This document shows positions 36,830 through 45,494 of a stretch of 64,000 bases of DNA, piece after piece. The translations under genes and the position numbers were made by a program. The stretch comes from JADHLK01 sp038131695 (lineage in GTDB: Bacteria; Pseudomonadota; Alphaproteobacteria; Puniceispirillales; Puniceispirillaceae): contig JAYPQA010000014.1 in NCBI GenBank assembly GCA_038131695.1, positions 104,858 to 168,857 of the forward strand, written 5' to 3'. Under the pieces are notes generated by a model, which saw only the letters and a program-made list of their open reading frames with translations, ran no database searches and was not told the DNA's origin. Position 1 is the stretch's first letter; every line of letters begins with the position of its first letter.

Positions 36830-38531
36830 TTTCTGCCTCGTCTTTCTCGCCGCCATAGCGCACCCGGTCAGCCCGCTGTTCAAAATGAATCTGGCGGGAC
36901 GGGCCGATATAGAGCGCGGTAAATTCTTCGGGCAAATCTTCCTCATGATGCACCCCGACCAGAATACCCTCGCGCTGCGGCTGGCCTTTTTTATGCTGCA
37001 CGGCAGCCTCAGACATGGTGACCCGCTGGGACATTCGCAAGGCCCAATCATGCAGACAGCCATAGAGCCGATCCCGTTCAGCCTGACAGGCCGGATCCGT
37101 GCCCAAATCATTATATTCCTGCGGATCCGTTTTCAGATCGAACAGCATTGGGGCATGGCCTCCGGCGGAATGCACCATCTTCCAGCGCCCGTCAAACACC
37201 ATAAACAGGCGCGCTTGCCAGCTCTCCATCCCCAGAGCGTCCGCCATCGGAAAGACCGAATAATCATATTCACTGATCACAAATTTGCGCCAGTCAGCAA
37301 CCGGCTGGCCCTGCAGGAAAGCCAAGAGGGAGCGCCCTTCCACCTGATGGATGGGCACCGTCCCGCCGGCCATTTCAATAAAGGTGGCGGCCAGATCGAT
37401 CTGTTCGACCAAGGCCTCACACTGCGTGCCGCGGGTGCTGTCACAGGCGCTGTCCGGGTCCTGGATTATCAGCGGCACCTTGACCGACGGTTCATGGAAC
37501 AGGTCTTTTTCCCCCAGCCAGTGATCGCCCAGATAATCGCCATGATCAGAGGTCAGCACAAGGACGGTTTCCTTGTCCTTGCCGGTGGCTTCGAGATGAT
37601 CCAGCAGCACGCCCAGCTGGTCATCGCATTGCTTGATAAGGCCCATATAGGCAATGATCGCCTTGGTGCGGGCGCTGTCATCCCGGAAGGTTTCGGCTAT
37701 CTTGTTATTGAAAAAGGCTTCATAGACCGGATTGGCATTTTCGCGTTCTGCTGCATCCCGGATCAGGGCCTGCACATCCTCCGGCCCATACATATTATGA
37801 TACGGGGCCGGCACGATATAGGGCCAGTGCGGCTTGATATAGGAAAGATGCGCACACCAGGGCCCGTCATGCGTATCGATAAATTTGATCGCCTCTCTGG
37901 TCAGCCAGGGGGTCTCGCTGTCTTCTTCCCGGATATTGGCCGGCTTGTCCGCATTCTCAATAAACCAGCCAGAGGCCAGCTGGCCATCTGCAACCGACCC
38001 GTTGGCATAAATCGCCCAGGGATTGTCCGTATCATAGCCCTTTGATTTCAGATAGCTGTTATAGGGGCCGTCATTTTCCCCATAATTGCCGGCATAGGCA
38101 TTACCATGCAGCCCGTCATCGCGCACAAAGGGATCAAAGCCGCATTCAGACTGGCGAACCCCGATGATACTGTCCTTGTCAATGCCGAGGCGGGCCATGC
38201 CTTCAGTATCAGCTTCCATGTGGGTCTTGCCAATCAGCCAGCAATCCATACCGAGGGCGCGCAAATGATCGCCCATGGTCATCTCACCCACACGAATGGG
38301 ATATTTGTTCCAGCTGGCCCCGTGACTGGCGACATAGCGGCCTGTATAGGTGCTCATCCGGCTGGCCCCGCAGACCGGCGATTGCACATAGGCATTGGTA
38401 AAGCGCACACCCTTTGCGGCAACCCGGTCAAAATTCGGGGTTGCCAGGCTCTTATGTCCGGCACAGCTGAGATAGTCAAAGCGCAGCTGATCATACATGA
38501 TAAAAAGAATGTTTTTCGATTGTGACGGCAT
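36822..38531 (-). CDS. Type I sulfatase of the dehalogenase operon
   Basis: The internal ATG at 38531 aligns with the family N-terminus and gives 569 residues. NILFIMYDQLRFDYLSC carries the metal-binding D-Q. The formylglycine motif is C-G-A-S-R at about residues 54-58, and the distal motif is TSDHGDYLGDHWLGEKDLFH. It is strongly similar in layout to the sulfatase at 6193-7824 (PHWPYVAPAPYHNMYGPEDV there, PHWPYIVPAPYHNMYGPEDV here), so the two are paralogues. There is no signal peptide. It lies after dctP and overlaps the ASST-like gene, so an imported aryl sulfate is the probable substrate. Confidence 0.9.
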   Translation of the reverse strand: MPSQSKNILFIMYDQLRFDYLSCAGHKSLATPNFDRVAAKGVRFTNAYVQSPVCGASRMSTYTGRYVASHGASWNKYPIRVGEMTMGDHLRALGMDCWLIGKTHMEADTEGMARLGIDKDSIIGVRQSECGFDPFVRDDGLHGNAYAGNYGENDGPYNSYLKSKGYDTDNPWAIYANGSVADGQLASGWFIENADKPANIREEDSETPWLTREAIKFIDTHDGPWCAHLSYIKPHWPYIVPAPYHNMYGPEDVQALIRDAAERENANPVYEAFFNNKIAETFRDDSARTKAIIAYMGLIKQCDDQLGVLLDHLEATGKDKETVLVLTSDHGDYLGDHWLGEKDLFHEPSVKVPLIIQDPDSACDSTRGTQCEALVEQIDLAATFIEMAGGTVPIHQVEGRSLLAFLQGQPVADWRKFVISEYDYSVFPMADALGMESWQARLFMVFDGRWKMVHSAGGHAPMLFDLKTDPQEYNDLGTDPACQAERDRLYGCLHDWALRMSQRVTMSEAAVQHKKGQPQREGILVGVHHEEDLPEEFTALYIGPSRQIHFEQRADRVRYGGEKDEAEND

Positions 38532-38550
38532 TACTCTATCCAGTTGGTTC

Positions 38551-38591
38551 AAAAGGGGGCAAAATACCTGCTGGCTATTGCCCCTTTTTTT
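38551..38591. terminator. Hairpin with T-runs on both sides between dctP and the sulfatase gene
   Basis: GGGGCAA (38556-38562) pairs with TTGCCCC (38578-38584). Seven T residues follow on the plus strand, and four (as AAAA at 38551-38554) follow on the minus strand. In the operon direction it probably attenuates expression after the receptor gene. Confidence 0.6.
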
Positions 38592-38616
38592 GATTTTCAA
38601 TAAGGTCTCAGGCAGG

Positions 38617-39648
38617 TCAGTTTGCCTGCAGCTGCTTCACCTCATTGATATAGAAGTCCAGCATGGCTGCACCGTCAATGCCCATGGTATCGATCCTGCC
38701 AACCCACTTGCCGGCAAATGGCTTGGCGGCGGCCTGAAGCTCTGCATAGAAGCTGTCAGAGGCCTGATAAACTTTGACCATGCCTTCTTCTTTTTTGATG
38801 CTTGCGGCATTTTTCGCATCAAATTTCTGGCCCACCATGCGGGCGAAAGCCTCGTCAGAGACAGACCGAATCAGCTCTTGATCCCTGGGGCCGATTTCAG
38901 CCCATTTATCCTCATTGATGAAGAAGCTGAAAGTCGCGGTAAAGACCGAGGCCGGGGTGCGGGTGACAGATTTCGCATAAGGCAGCACATTGAACGCGAC
39001 CGCAGATTGCGGCGGCACACCGACAAACCCATCCACAACACCGCGCTGGATAATCTCTGTCATCTGGGCTGCCGGGCCGGACACGACCGCCCCGCCCTTG
39101 CTCTTCAGGATGCCGGCTGTCGCTCCGGGCAAGGCCCACATTTTCCGGTCGGTCGCCTCAGCCATGCTGTTCACCGGCTTATCGGTCATGGAATAGAAAT
39201 GGGCTCCCGGATTTACCACAAGGCCAAGCAGCTCAACACCCTCAAACTCATCCTTGCCAGCAAAGAATTTGCTGTAGGTGCGCCACAGGGCAACAGAGTT
39301 GGACTCAGCACTGTCAGACCCGGTGAACGGATTCATGGAGACCATCGGGCCAGCCACTTCCTTGGCGATAAAACCGTTAAACACAAAGGCCGCATCAAAC
39401 AGGCCATTGCGCACGGAATTCAGCTGTTCCGGCGGCGGGGCCAGACTCTTGGGCGGAACGGTAACCTGCACGCGGCCCTCGGTAACGCTCTCCACCTGCT
39501 CTGCCCAGCTCCGCAAAGCTTCACACCAGACATGTTTGGATGGCGGAAAGCAGTTCAGCAAAATGCGTGTATCAGCCTGTGCCGCAGAAGCCCCGGCCAG
39601 CAAAGCCAGCAAGGGCAGGGCGAAAAAGGATAAAATCAGTCTTTTCAT
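38617..39648 (-). CDS. dctP: TRAP transporter solute receptor, DctP family
   Basis: GGAGGA lies 4 bases before the ATG at 39648. The 343-residue protein has a signal peptide (LPLLALLAGASAAQA). DctP-type features are TEGRVQVTVPPKSLAPPPEQL, VRNGLFDAAFVFNGF, the MTDKPVNSMAEATDRKMWAL arginine region and IIQRGVVDGFVGVPPQ. It is distantly related to the other DctP in the window and probably has a different ligand. It lies between the permease genes and the sulfatase gene of the same operon; a sulfated or halogenated aromatic anion is the inferred ligand. Confidence 0.9.
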   Translation of the reverse strand: MKRLILSFFALPLLALLAGASAAQADTRILLNCFPPSKHVWCEALRSWAEQVESVTEGRVQVTVPPKSLAPPPEQLNSVRNGLFDAAFVFNGFIAKEVAGPMVSMNPFTGSDSAESNSVALWRTYSKFFAGKDEFEGVELLGLVVNPGAHFYSMTDKPVNSMAEATDRKMWALPGATAGILKSKGGAVVSGPAAQMTEIIQRGVVDGFVGVPPQSAVAFNVLPYAKSVTRTPASVFTATFSFFINEDKWAEIGPRDQELIRSVSDEAFARMVGQKFDAKNAASIKKEEGMVKVYQASDSFYAELQAAAKPFAGKWVGRIDTMGIDGAAMLDFYINEVKQLQAN

Positions 39649-39696
39649 AGTCTCCTCCGATTGAAATTGCACCGGCCAAGCAGGGCCGATACAGGG

Positions 39697-40997
39697 TTAT
39701 TGTGCCTTATTTGGCAGATAGACAGCGATGTCCGGCACCAGTATCAGCAAGGCCAGAACCGCCAGCATGGCGAGTGCAAACGGCAACACGCCCTTGAAAA
39801 CCGAAGTCAGGGCAACATCCTTGACCATTGCCTTGACCACAAAAACATTGATGCCGATAGGCGGGGTAATCAGCCCCAGCTCAATCACCAGAACGATCAG
39901 AATGCCAAACCAGATAAGATCGACACCGGCGACCTCCAGCGCGGGCAAAAACACCGGAACCAGCAGCAGCAAAATGCCAATCGCCTCAAATACCATGCCC
40001 ATCAGCAGGGCAATCGCGATCACCATCACAACCAGCCCCAGCGCGGAAAGCCCCATATCATCAACCCAAAACATCAGGTCAAAGGGCATTCCGGTCAGCG
40101 TGATATATTGCAGGAAAATCAGCGCCCCGAATAACACCATGAACAGGCTGGCCGTGGACAGAACCGTCTCAACCAGCGCATCGCGCCATTCTGTCAACTT
40201 CCATAAATGCCCCCTGGTCAGGGCGATAATGGCGGCCCCGAAAGCCCCGACCCCGGCGGCTTCTGTCGGGGTGAAAATACGGCCATAAATGCCGCCCAGA
40301 ACCAGCACGAACAGGCCCAGAATAGGAATAACCGCCAGCATGGAGCCACGCTGGGTTGCGCTGTCCGTCTCTGTTTCATCATGCGGTGCCGAGTCCGGGA
40401 ACAGAGCTACCCAGCAACCGACCACCAGCAAAAAGGACAGCACCAGCAATAGGCCGGGCAAAATGCCCGCCAGAAATAACAGGCCAATATCCTGCTGGGA
40501 TATCAGCCCGTATATCACCAGCGGCACAGAGGGCGGAATCATAATGCCCAGCGTGCCGCCTGCCGCTATCGTGCCGGTTGCCAGGGACGGGCTGTAGCTG
40601 GAATTTCTGCGATTGAGGGCATACTGACCCGGGTCATGGTCGCCGCGGTCGCCAGAGAGGAGCCGCACACAGCAGAGAAACCGGCACAGGCCAGCACCGT
40701 TGCGTGTGCCAGACGCCCCTTCAGACGGGACAGGCCCGCATAGGCGGCATTGTAAAGGTCTGTCGATACCTCTGCCCGGTGGATAAAGGTGCCCATCAGG
40801 ATAAACAGCGGAATAACGCTCAGATTGTAATTCATCGCATCTTCCAGCACTTGCTGGCCGACCATCGTCAGACCGGCATTCAGCCCGCGTTCCAGAACCA
40901 CCCCGGCAAACCCGACCGCCAGCGAGGCAAAACCAATACGCACGCCAAAAAAGCTGAAGCCAATAACAGCTGCAAATGCAATCAGCGCTTCGATCAT
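39697..40997 (-). CDS. dctM: TRAP transporter large permease, DctM family, frameshifted near 40615
   Basis: The start at 40997 overlaps the dctQ stop (ATGA). The first part includes GQQVLEDAMNYNLSVIPLFILMGT and CAGFSAVCGSSLATAATMTRV. The frame changes near 40615, and the second part resumes with YSPSLATGTIAAGGTLGIMIPPSVPLVIYG, FTPTEAAGVGAFGA and GLITPPIGINVFVVKAM. The corrected length is about 433 residues with about twelve membrane helices. The break falls in the codons after a conserved S-M-P, next to a CCC run. It forms the permease with DctQ. Confidence 0.87.
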
Positions 40998-41455
40998 CTT
41001 AACCGCCTGTAAAGCCACAAAATATTTACGATACTTGCCAGCAGGCAAAACAAGGTTGCCGGCACCGCTATCAGCGCCACCGGCCATTCCAGAACAATGG
41101 TTGTGCGGCCTATTTCCAGCGCGTGCTGGGCAATGCGCGCCAGCTCAACAGTGATCACCAGCAAGCCACCAATGGAAAAGACAGAGACGATCACATCATG
41201 CAGGCGCGGAATACGCGCATGGATTTTCGGGGCGAATAGCTCAACCGAAATATGGCTGTTTCTGTGACAGGCCAGCACCAGCCCGGCAAACACCGTGGCC
41301 GCCAGCAGAAACTGAATCATCTCTGCAGCCCCGAAAATAGGCTTGTTGAAAATATACCGGCCCAGCACATCAATAAAGGTGATCATCATCATCAAAAACA
41401 ACAGGCCCGATACCAGCCATTTCAGCGCAGACAGCAATCTCCCCTCAGGCTGCAT
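40994..41455 (-). CDS. dctQ: TRAP transporter small permease, DctQ family
   Basis: A 153-residue protein with four hydrophobic segments. DctQ features are FGAAEMIQFLLAATVFAGLV and CHRNSHISVELFAPK. It is the first gene of the minus-strand operon dctQ-dctM-dctP-sulfatase-ASST-rdhA (41455 to 32450). It is divergent from the LysR gene across a 206-base control region. Confidence 0.88.
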   Translation of the reverse strand: MQPEGRLLSALKWLVSGLLFLMMMITFIDVLGRYIFNKPIFGAAEMIQFLLAATVFAGLVLACHRNSHISVELFAPKIHARIPRLHDVIVSVFSIGGLLVITVELARIAQHALEIGRTTIVLEWPVALIAVPATLFCLLASIVNILWLYRRLR

Positions 41456-41611
41456 CGCGTCCTGCGCATTTGGCTGGCCCAGGCTGATCCTCTACTAAAT
41501 CTGCCGGATGATTTTCACGCAAACTTCTCTTGCATCTTCCCACCTCACCCAATATCGGCCATGCTCTGCCAGCCAAGCCTGAAAAGGATTAGCGGATAAA
41601 TTTACAAACCG

Positions 41612-41635
41612 TTCATAATATGTTCAAATAATGAA
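41612..41635. promoter_or_regulatory. Possible LysR binding site in the dctQ/LysR divergent region
   Basis: The AT-rich stretch ends with TTCAT (41612-41616) and ATGAA (41631-41635) as inverted arms around 14 bases, just upstream of the LysR start. LysR proteins usually bind such dyads between divergent genes. The rest of 41456-41661 shows no other clear element. Confidence 0.4.
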
Positions 41636-41661
41636 TAATAATTTTATTATATGGATTTTTT

Positions 41662-42593
41662 ATGCAAATTGACCCCCGCCACCTGGTGCAGCTGGCAACC
41701 ATCATTGAGGAAGGCAGCTTCACCACAGCAGCTGAAAAGCTGGGGACGACCCAGCCAGCGCTCAGCTTCATGCTGCGAAATCTGGAAAAGCGGGTCGGCC
41801 AGCCCTTGCTGCGCCAGCGCCGCCGCCCGGTTACCGCCACCCAGCTGGGACAGATGCTGGCGATAAAAGGCCAGGGTATTCGCAGCCTGCTGGAAGAGGC
41901 GGACCGGGAGACACAGAAATCGCGCGCTGGCGAGACCGGCATCATCCGGGTCGGTGCGCCCTCCTTTTTTTGTGAATATGTGCTGGCCGAGATGGTCAGC
42001 GTCTTTCGGCGCAGCTGGCCAAATGCCAGCTTCGACATCCATACCGGCTACAATATTGAGCTGCACCGCAATGGTCGTCCAGCGGGGTGGATCTGGCCTT
42101 TGGCCCGGTGTTTCTGGAACAGTCAACAGCGCTGACCCGATCGGAATTCATCGTTAATTTCCGCCATGCCATTGTCTGCCGCAGCGGGCATCCGCTTTTA
42201 TCCAAAAAACGCCTGACCACCAGTGATCTGGAGGCGGCGGACTGGCTGTCCCACTCCAGCGAGAGCGAGTTGTTTCAGGTCATGCAGGCTGAATTGTCGC
42301 GCCTTGGTATCAGCTCTATGGGCAATGCGCTGAAAAGCAGTTCTGCCAGCGCGCTGATGCAGCTCTTGCAACGCACTGATTGCCTGTCGATCCTGCCCGT
42401 TTTCTCAGCCCTGCCCAGCCTGCGCGAGGGCAAGCTGGCGCTGATCGATTTCCGCCATGAATTGCCGGAGATCCAATTCGGGCTGATTACGCAAAATCAT
42501 TTCTCGCCCACCCCGCTGGAAGCGCGCTTCATCCGCCATGTGACAGAGGGGCTGTATCAGATCAATCAGGAAGTCGCCGCTTTCGGAGCCTGA
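41662..42593 (+). CDS. LysR-family transcriptional regulator, frameshifted near 42085
   Basis: The N-terminal winged helix-turn-helix is plain: HLVQLATIIEEGSFTTAAEKL, TQPALSFMLRNLEKRVGQPLL. The effector domain begins RVGAPSFFCEYVLAEMV. At the GGGG run near 42085 one G appears to be missing; restoring it joins ELHRNGRPAG to VDLAFGPVFLEQS and the rest of the domain, ending VAAFGA. The corrected length is about 310 residues, normal for the family. It is divergent from dctQ and is the likely local regulator of the sulfatase-dehalogenase operon. Its 3' end converges on the ABC ATPase gene. Confidence 0.85.
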
Positions 42594-42605
42594 GGCGTTT
42601 GACTC

Positions 42606-42878
42606 AGGCTGGCCGGGCAAGCCAAGGGCGTGTTTGGCCAGGCTGATCGCAAGCGCCTCCCCGCCGCCAGACCGGCCAGCGCAGGCGGACCTGTCGCGGT
42701 CGGGGCCAGATCGCCCTATCTGCAAATGCGCCTCGCTATGCGTGCCGAGATAGACCAGCCGGGCCAGCCGGGCGTTGAGGCGGTTTTCTGCATTTTTTGG
42801 CGGGTTGATGACGATATTTTCCGGCCGGATAGTCAGGATGCAGGCCCTTTTGATCGGGCCCGCGCACCTTTTCAGGTC
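42606..42878 (-). pseudogene. Frameshifted TOBE-domain tail of the ABC ATPase
   Basis: Beyond the ATPase stop at 42879, another minus-strand frame encodes ACILTIRPENIVINPP and RLVYLGTHSEAHLQI (about 42845-42712), a clear TOBE substrate-regulation domain. A further frame change probably lies near 42700, because ALAISLAKHALGLPG follows as a typical TOBE end. This is the missing C-terminus of the neighbouring ATPase. The exact stop is uncertain. Confidence 0.65.
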
Positions 42879-43670
42879 TCAGCTTGACCTATCCAGCTTG
42901 GCCCAGCTGGCACTCTCAAAACGGCCTGATGTGACGGTGCCGGGGATAAAATTCCGGCCTCCGAAAAAGGCAGATGTGGCCTTGTCAGCAGGGCGCTGGT
43001 AAAAGGCTTCTGGCCGGTCAAACTGTTTCAGCCTGCCTTCCAGAATCAGGGCCACCCGGTCGGCCAGCATCACCGCCTCTTCCTGATCATGGGTGACAAA
43101 CAGCGTGGTGATGCCCAATTCCTGTTGCAGGCTGCGAATCAGATCGCGCATTTCCAGCCGCAAATGGGCGTCCAGGTTGGATAAAGGCTCATCCAGCAAC
43201 AGCACTCTGGGCCGCAGGATCAGCGCCCGCGCCAGCGCCACCCGCTGCTGCTGGCCGCCGGAAAGCTCAGCCGGACGGCGCGCGCCCAGTTCCGGCAGCC
43301 TGACCAGCGCCAGCATTTCAGCAACCTGCCGGGCGATCTCTGCTTTATCAATACCGCGCATTTTCAGACCAAAACCGATATTATCGGCAACATTCATGAA
43401 CGGGAACAGCAGGTGATTTTGAAACACCATCACCGCCCCCCGCCTCTCCGGCGGCAGCTGCAGGACAGGCTGGCCATCAAAGCGCAGATCACCGCTGCTG
43501 GGATCCATCAGGCCAGCTATGATTTTCAGACAGCTGGTCTTGCCACTGCCGGACGGGCCCAGCAGCGCAGCCAGCTCGCCGGATCGGATATCCAGCGACA
43601 GGGAGTCAAGGGCGGGCCTGTCCTGTCCGCTGTAGGTTTTGCTGAGGTTGGCGAGTGTCACCTGCGTCAT
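42879..43670 (-). CDS. ABC transporter ATPase (PotA/YnjD-like), C-terminus frameshifted
   Basis: The nucleotide-binding subunit energises import. Walker A is LLGPSGSGKTSCLK (about residues 35-48), the Q-loop is MVFQNHLLFPFMNV, the signature is LSGGQQQRVALARAL, Walker B is VLLLDEPLSNLD, and the H-loop is FVTHDQEEAV. The frame ends shortly after GGRNFIPGTV, where the TOBE domain should start; that domain is found in the adjacent frame at 42606-42878. It overlaps the permease gene upstream (ATGA). Confidence 0.9.
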   Translation of the reverse strand: MTQVTLANLSKTYSGQDRPALDSLSLDIRSGELAALLGPSGSGKTSCLKIIAGLMDPSSGDLRFDGQPVLQLPPERRGAVMVFQNHLLFPFMNVADNIGFGLKMRGIDKAEIARQVAEMLALVRLPELGARRPAELSGGQQQRVALARALILRPRVLLLDEPLSNLDAHLRLEMRDLIRSLQQELGITTLFVTHDQEEAVMLADRVALILEGRLKQFDRPEAFYQRPADKATSAFFGGRNFIPGTVTSGRFESASWAKLDRSS

Positions 43671-44515
43671 GGCCTGCCTGTCCCGCCAAAGGCCGGGCCG
43701 CGCCCGGACAAATACCCAGCCATGATGAGCAAGATAATCACCCCCGGCAAAATATAGATGAGAGCCAGCGCGCCGGTAATATCATGGCGCCCGGCATTGG
43801 CAAAATTGAATAGCAGCAGCGGCAGGGTGATCACTCGCCCGCCACCGATCATCAGCGTCAGGATATATTGGCTCCAGGAGACCAAAAAGGCGAACAGGCT
43901 GCCCGCGATCAGACCCGGCAGGATTGAGGGCAGCATGATGAACAGCCAAACCTGTATCCGGCTGGCCCCCAGCGCGCGCGCCTGTTGCTCAAAGGCTATA
44001 TCATAATTGGCAAAAACCCCGGCCATGACCAGCACCATATAGGGCAGCGTCGGGATCAAATGCACCAGCATCACCCCGGCCAGATTATTGGTCAGCCCCA
44101 GCCCGATAAAGAGCGAATGCAGCCCCATCACCACCGCGATTCCGGGCACAATCAGCGGTGCCAGAATGATCAGCTCCACCAGCTGCTTGCCCCGGAACTG
44201 ATAAAAGCCCAGCGCCCGCCCGGCCGGCAGACCAACCAGTGCCGAGACCAGCACAACCGCCAAGGCTATCACCAGCGACTGGCCCAGACTGTCAAACAGC
44301 CCGGCGGTATCTGAAAAGACATAGTCCCAGGCGCGCAAGCTCCATCTGCGGGGCAGCAAATCAGGGAAAAACCAGCCCTTGGCAAACGACCAGATGGCCA
44401 GCGGCAGCAAGGGCAAGACCAGCCATATCAACAAGAGCCCCGCGCTGAGAAACCGGAACCCGGTCCACAAGCGCGCGCCGGACCGGGCCGCCGCTTTATC
44501 CTGCTGCCCGGCCAT
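43667..44515 (-). CDS. ABC transporter permease (PotC-like position in a YnjBCD-like system)
   Basis: A 282-residue inner-membrane permease with six predicted helices. The EAA loop is EQQARALGASRIQVWLFIMLPSILPGL. It follows the first permease gene after one base and overlaps the ATPase gene. E. coli YnjC is one fused permease, whereas here the two halves are separate proteins. Confidence 0.9.
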   Translation of the reverse strand: MAGQQDKAAARSGARLWTGFRFLSAGLLLIWLVLPLLPLAIWSFAKGWFFPDLLPRRWSLRAWDYVFSDTAGLFDSLGQSLVIALAVVLVSALVGLPAGRALGFYQFRGKQLVELIILAPLIVPGIAVVMGLHSLFIGLGLTNNLAGVMLVHLIPTLPYMVLVMAGVFANYDIAFEQQARALGASRIQVWLFIMLPSILPGLIAGSLFAFLVSWSQYILTLMIGGGRVITLPLLLFNFANAGRHDITGALALIYILPGVIILLIMAGYLSGRGPAFGGTGRP

Positions 44516-44516
44516 G

Positions 44517-45428
44517 TCAGCGCCTGTCCCCGGGCCGGCCGGTAAAAGGGGCTATTTGGCTGGCTGTCTTATGGCTGGCCAGCTGGCGGCGCACAAACCG
44601 CAGATACAGCGCGATCATCACCGCGCTGAGCAGGGCTATCACAATCGCCATGGCCATCGCCTCAGGCCGGGCGGCCAGATCAATATCGGTATAGTGGCGA
44701 TAGGCCAGCACCGGCAGGGCGGGCGGATAATGCGCGCCGAGCAGGGCGGGTATCTCATAGGCTCCGAAGGTAAAGGCAAAAACGATGACCGAGGCCGAGA
44801 GCAGGCCCGGTGCCAGCATCGGCAACAGCACAAAGCAAAAGGCCTGCCAGCGGCTGGCCCCGAGCGAGCGGGCCACCGCCTCATAATCAGTGCCCAGAAC
44901 CTGCATATTGGCCAGCACAATTACCCCGATAAAGGGCAGCTCCTTCCAGACAAATTGCAGGATGATACCAATCGCATAGGGGTCAAAGATCAGGGCCGGA
45001 AAATCCGCCGGGCCAGCGATCAGCCCCCAGCTATAGGCCAGCCGGGCAAAGCTGCCTGATTGCGAGAACAGATATAAAATACCAATCGCCCCGACCAGAT
45101 GCGGCACGGTCAAATTCAGCTGGAACAGAAAACTGATCAGCTTGCGGCCAAAAAAACGGCGGCGCAACAGCAGCCCCGCCGCAACCGCAAGCAACGCGGC
45201 TATCAGGGTTGAGCTAAAGGCAATGTGAAAGCTGAGCAGGAAGGAGCGGATAAAATCGGGGCTGGAAAAAATCGCCCGGTAGGCATCCAGCGAAATCCGA
45301 TCAAGCCCGATCACCGGCATATAGCCGAGCGATTGCAGCAAACCGGCCAGCAAACCACCAAAAAACAGCAAGACAATCACAGCCAGCGCCGGGGCCAGAA
45401 GCAGAAAAATTTTGACAGGCTCAGACAT
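44517..45428 (-). CDS. ABC transporter permease (PotB-like position in a YnjBCD-like system)
   Basis: A 303-residue inner-membrane protein with six predicted helices. The EAA loop, AVARSLGASRWQAFCFVLLPMLAPGL, contacts the ATPase. It lies 66 bases downstream of the binding-protein gene on the same strand. Together with the second permease and the ATPase it makes a complete importer. Confidence 0.9.
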   Translation of the reverse strand: MSEPVKIFLLLAPALAVIVLLFFGGLLAGLLQSLGYMPVIGLDRISLDAYRAIFSSPDFIRSFLLSFHIAFSSTLIAALLAVAAGLLLRRRFFGRKLISFLFQLNLTVPHLVGAIGILYLFSQSGSFARLAYSWGLIAGPADFPALIFDPYAIGIILQFVWKELPFIGVIVLANMQVLGTDYEAVARSLGASRWQAFCFVLLPMLAPGLLSASVIVFAFTFGAYEIPALLGAHYPPALPVLAYRHYTDIDLAARPEAMAMAIVIALLSAVMIALYLRFVRRQLASHKTASQIAPFTGRPGDRR

Positions 45429-45494
45429 GACAGCCTCCCGGCAAGCGATGGGCCTGCGCCTCAGGCCCGATCTTGTGAAAGGCCAGATTACCGC

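Noticed and set aside
36829..37111. Upstream extension of the ASST-like reading frame
   Set aside because: The extra 94 codons overlap the sulfatase C-terminus in another frame and carry no propeller or signal sequence; the overlapping ATG at 36829 is the better start.
42405..42725. Minus-strand open frame at the end of the LysR gene
   Set aside because: Only its upstream part (TOBE-like tail) is meaningful; the rest is antisense to the conserved LysR effector domain.
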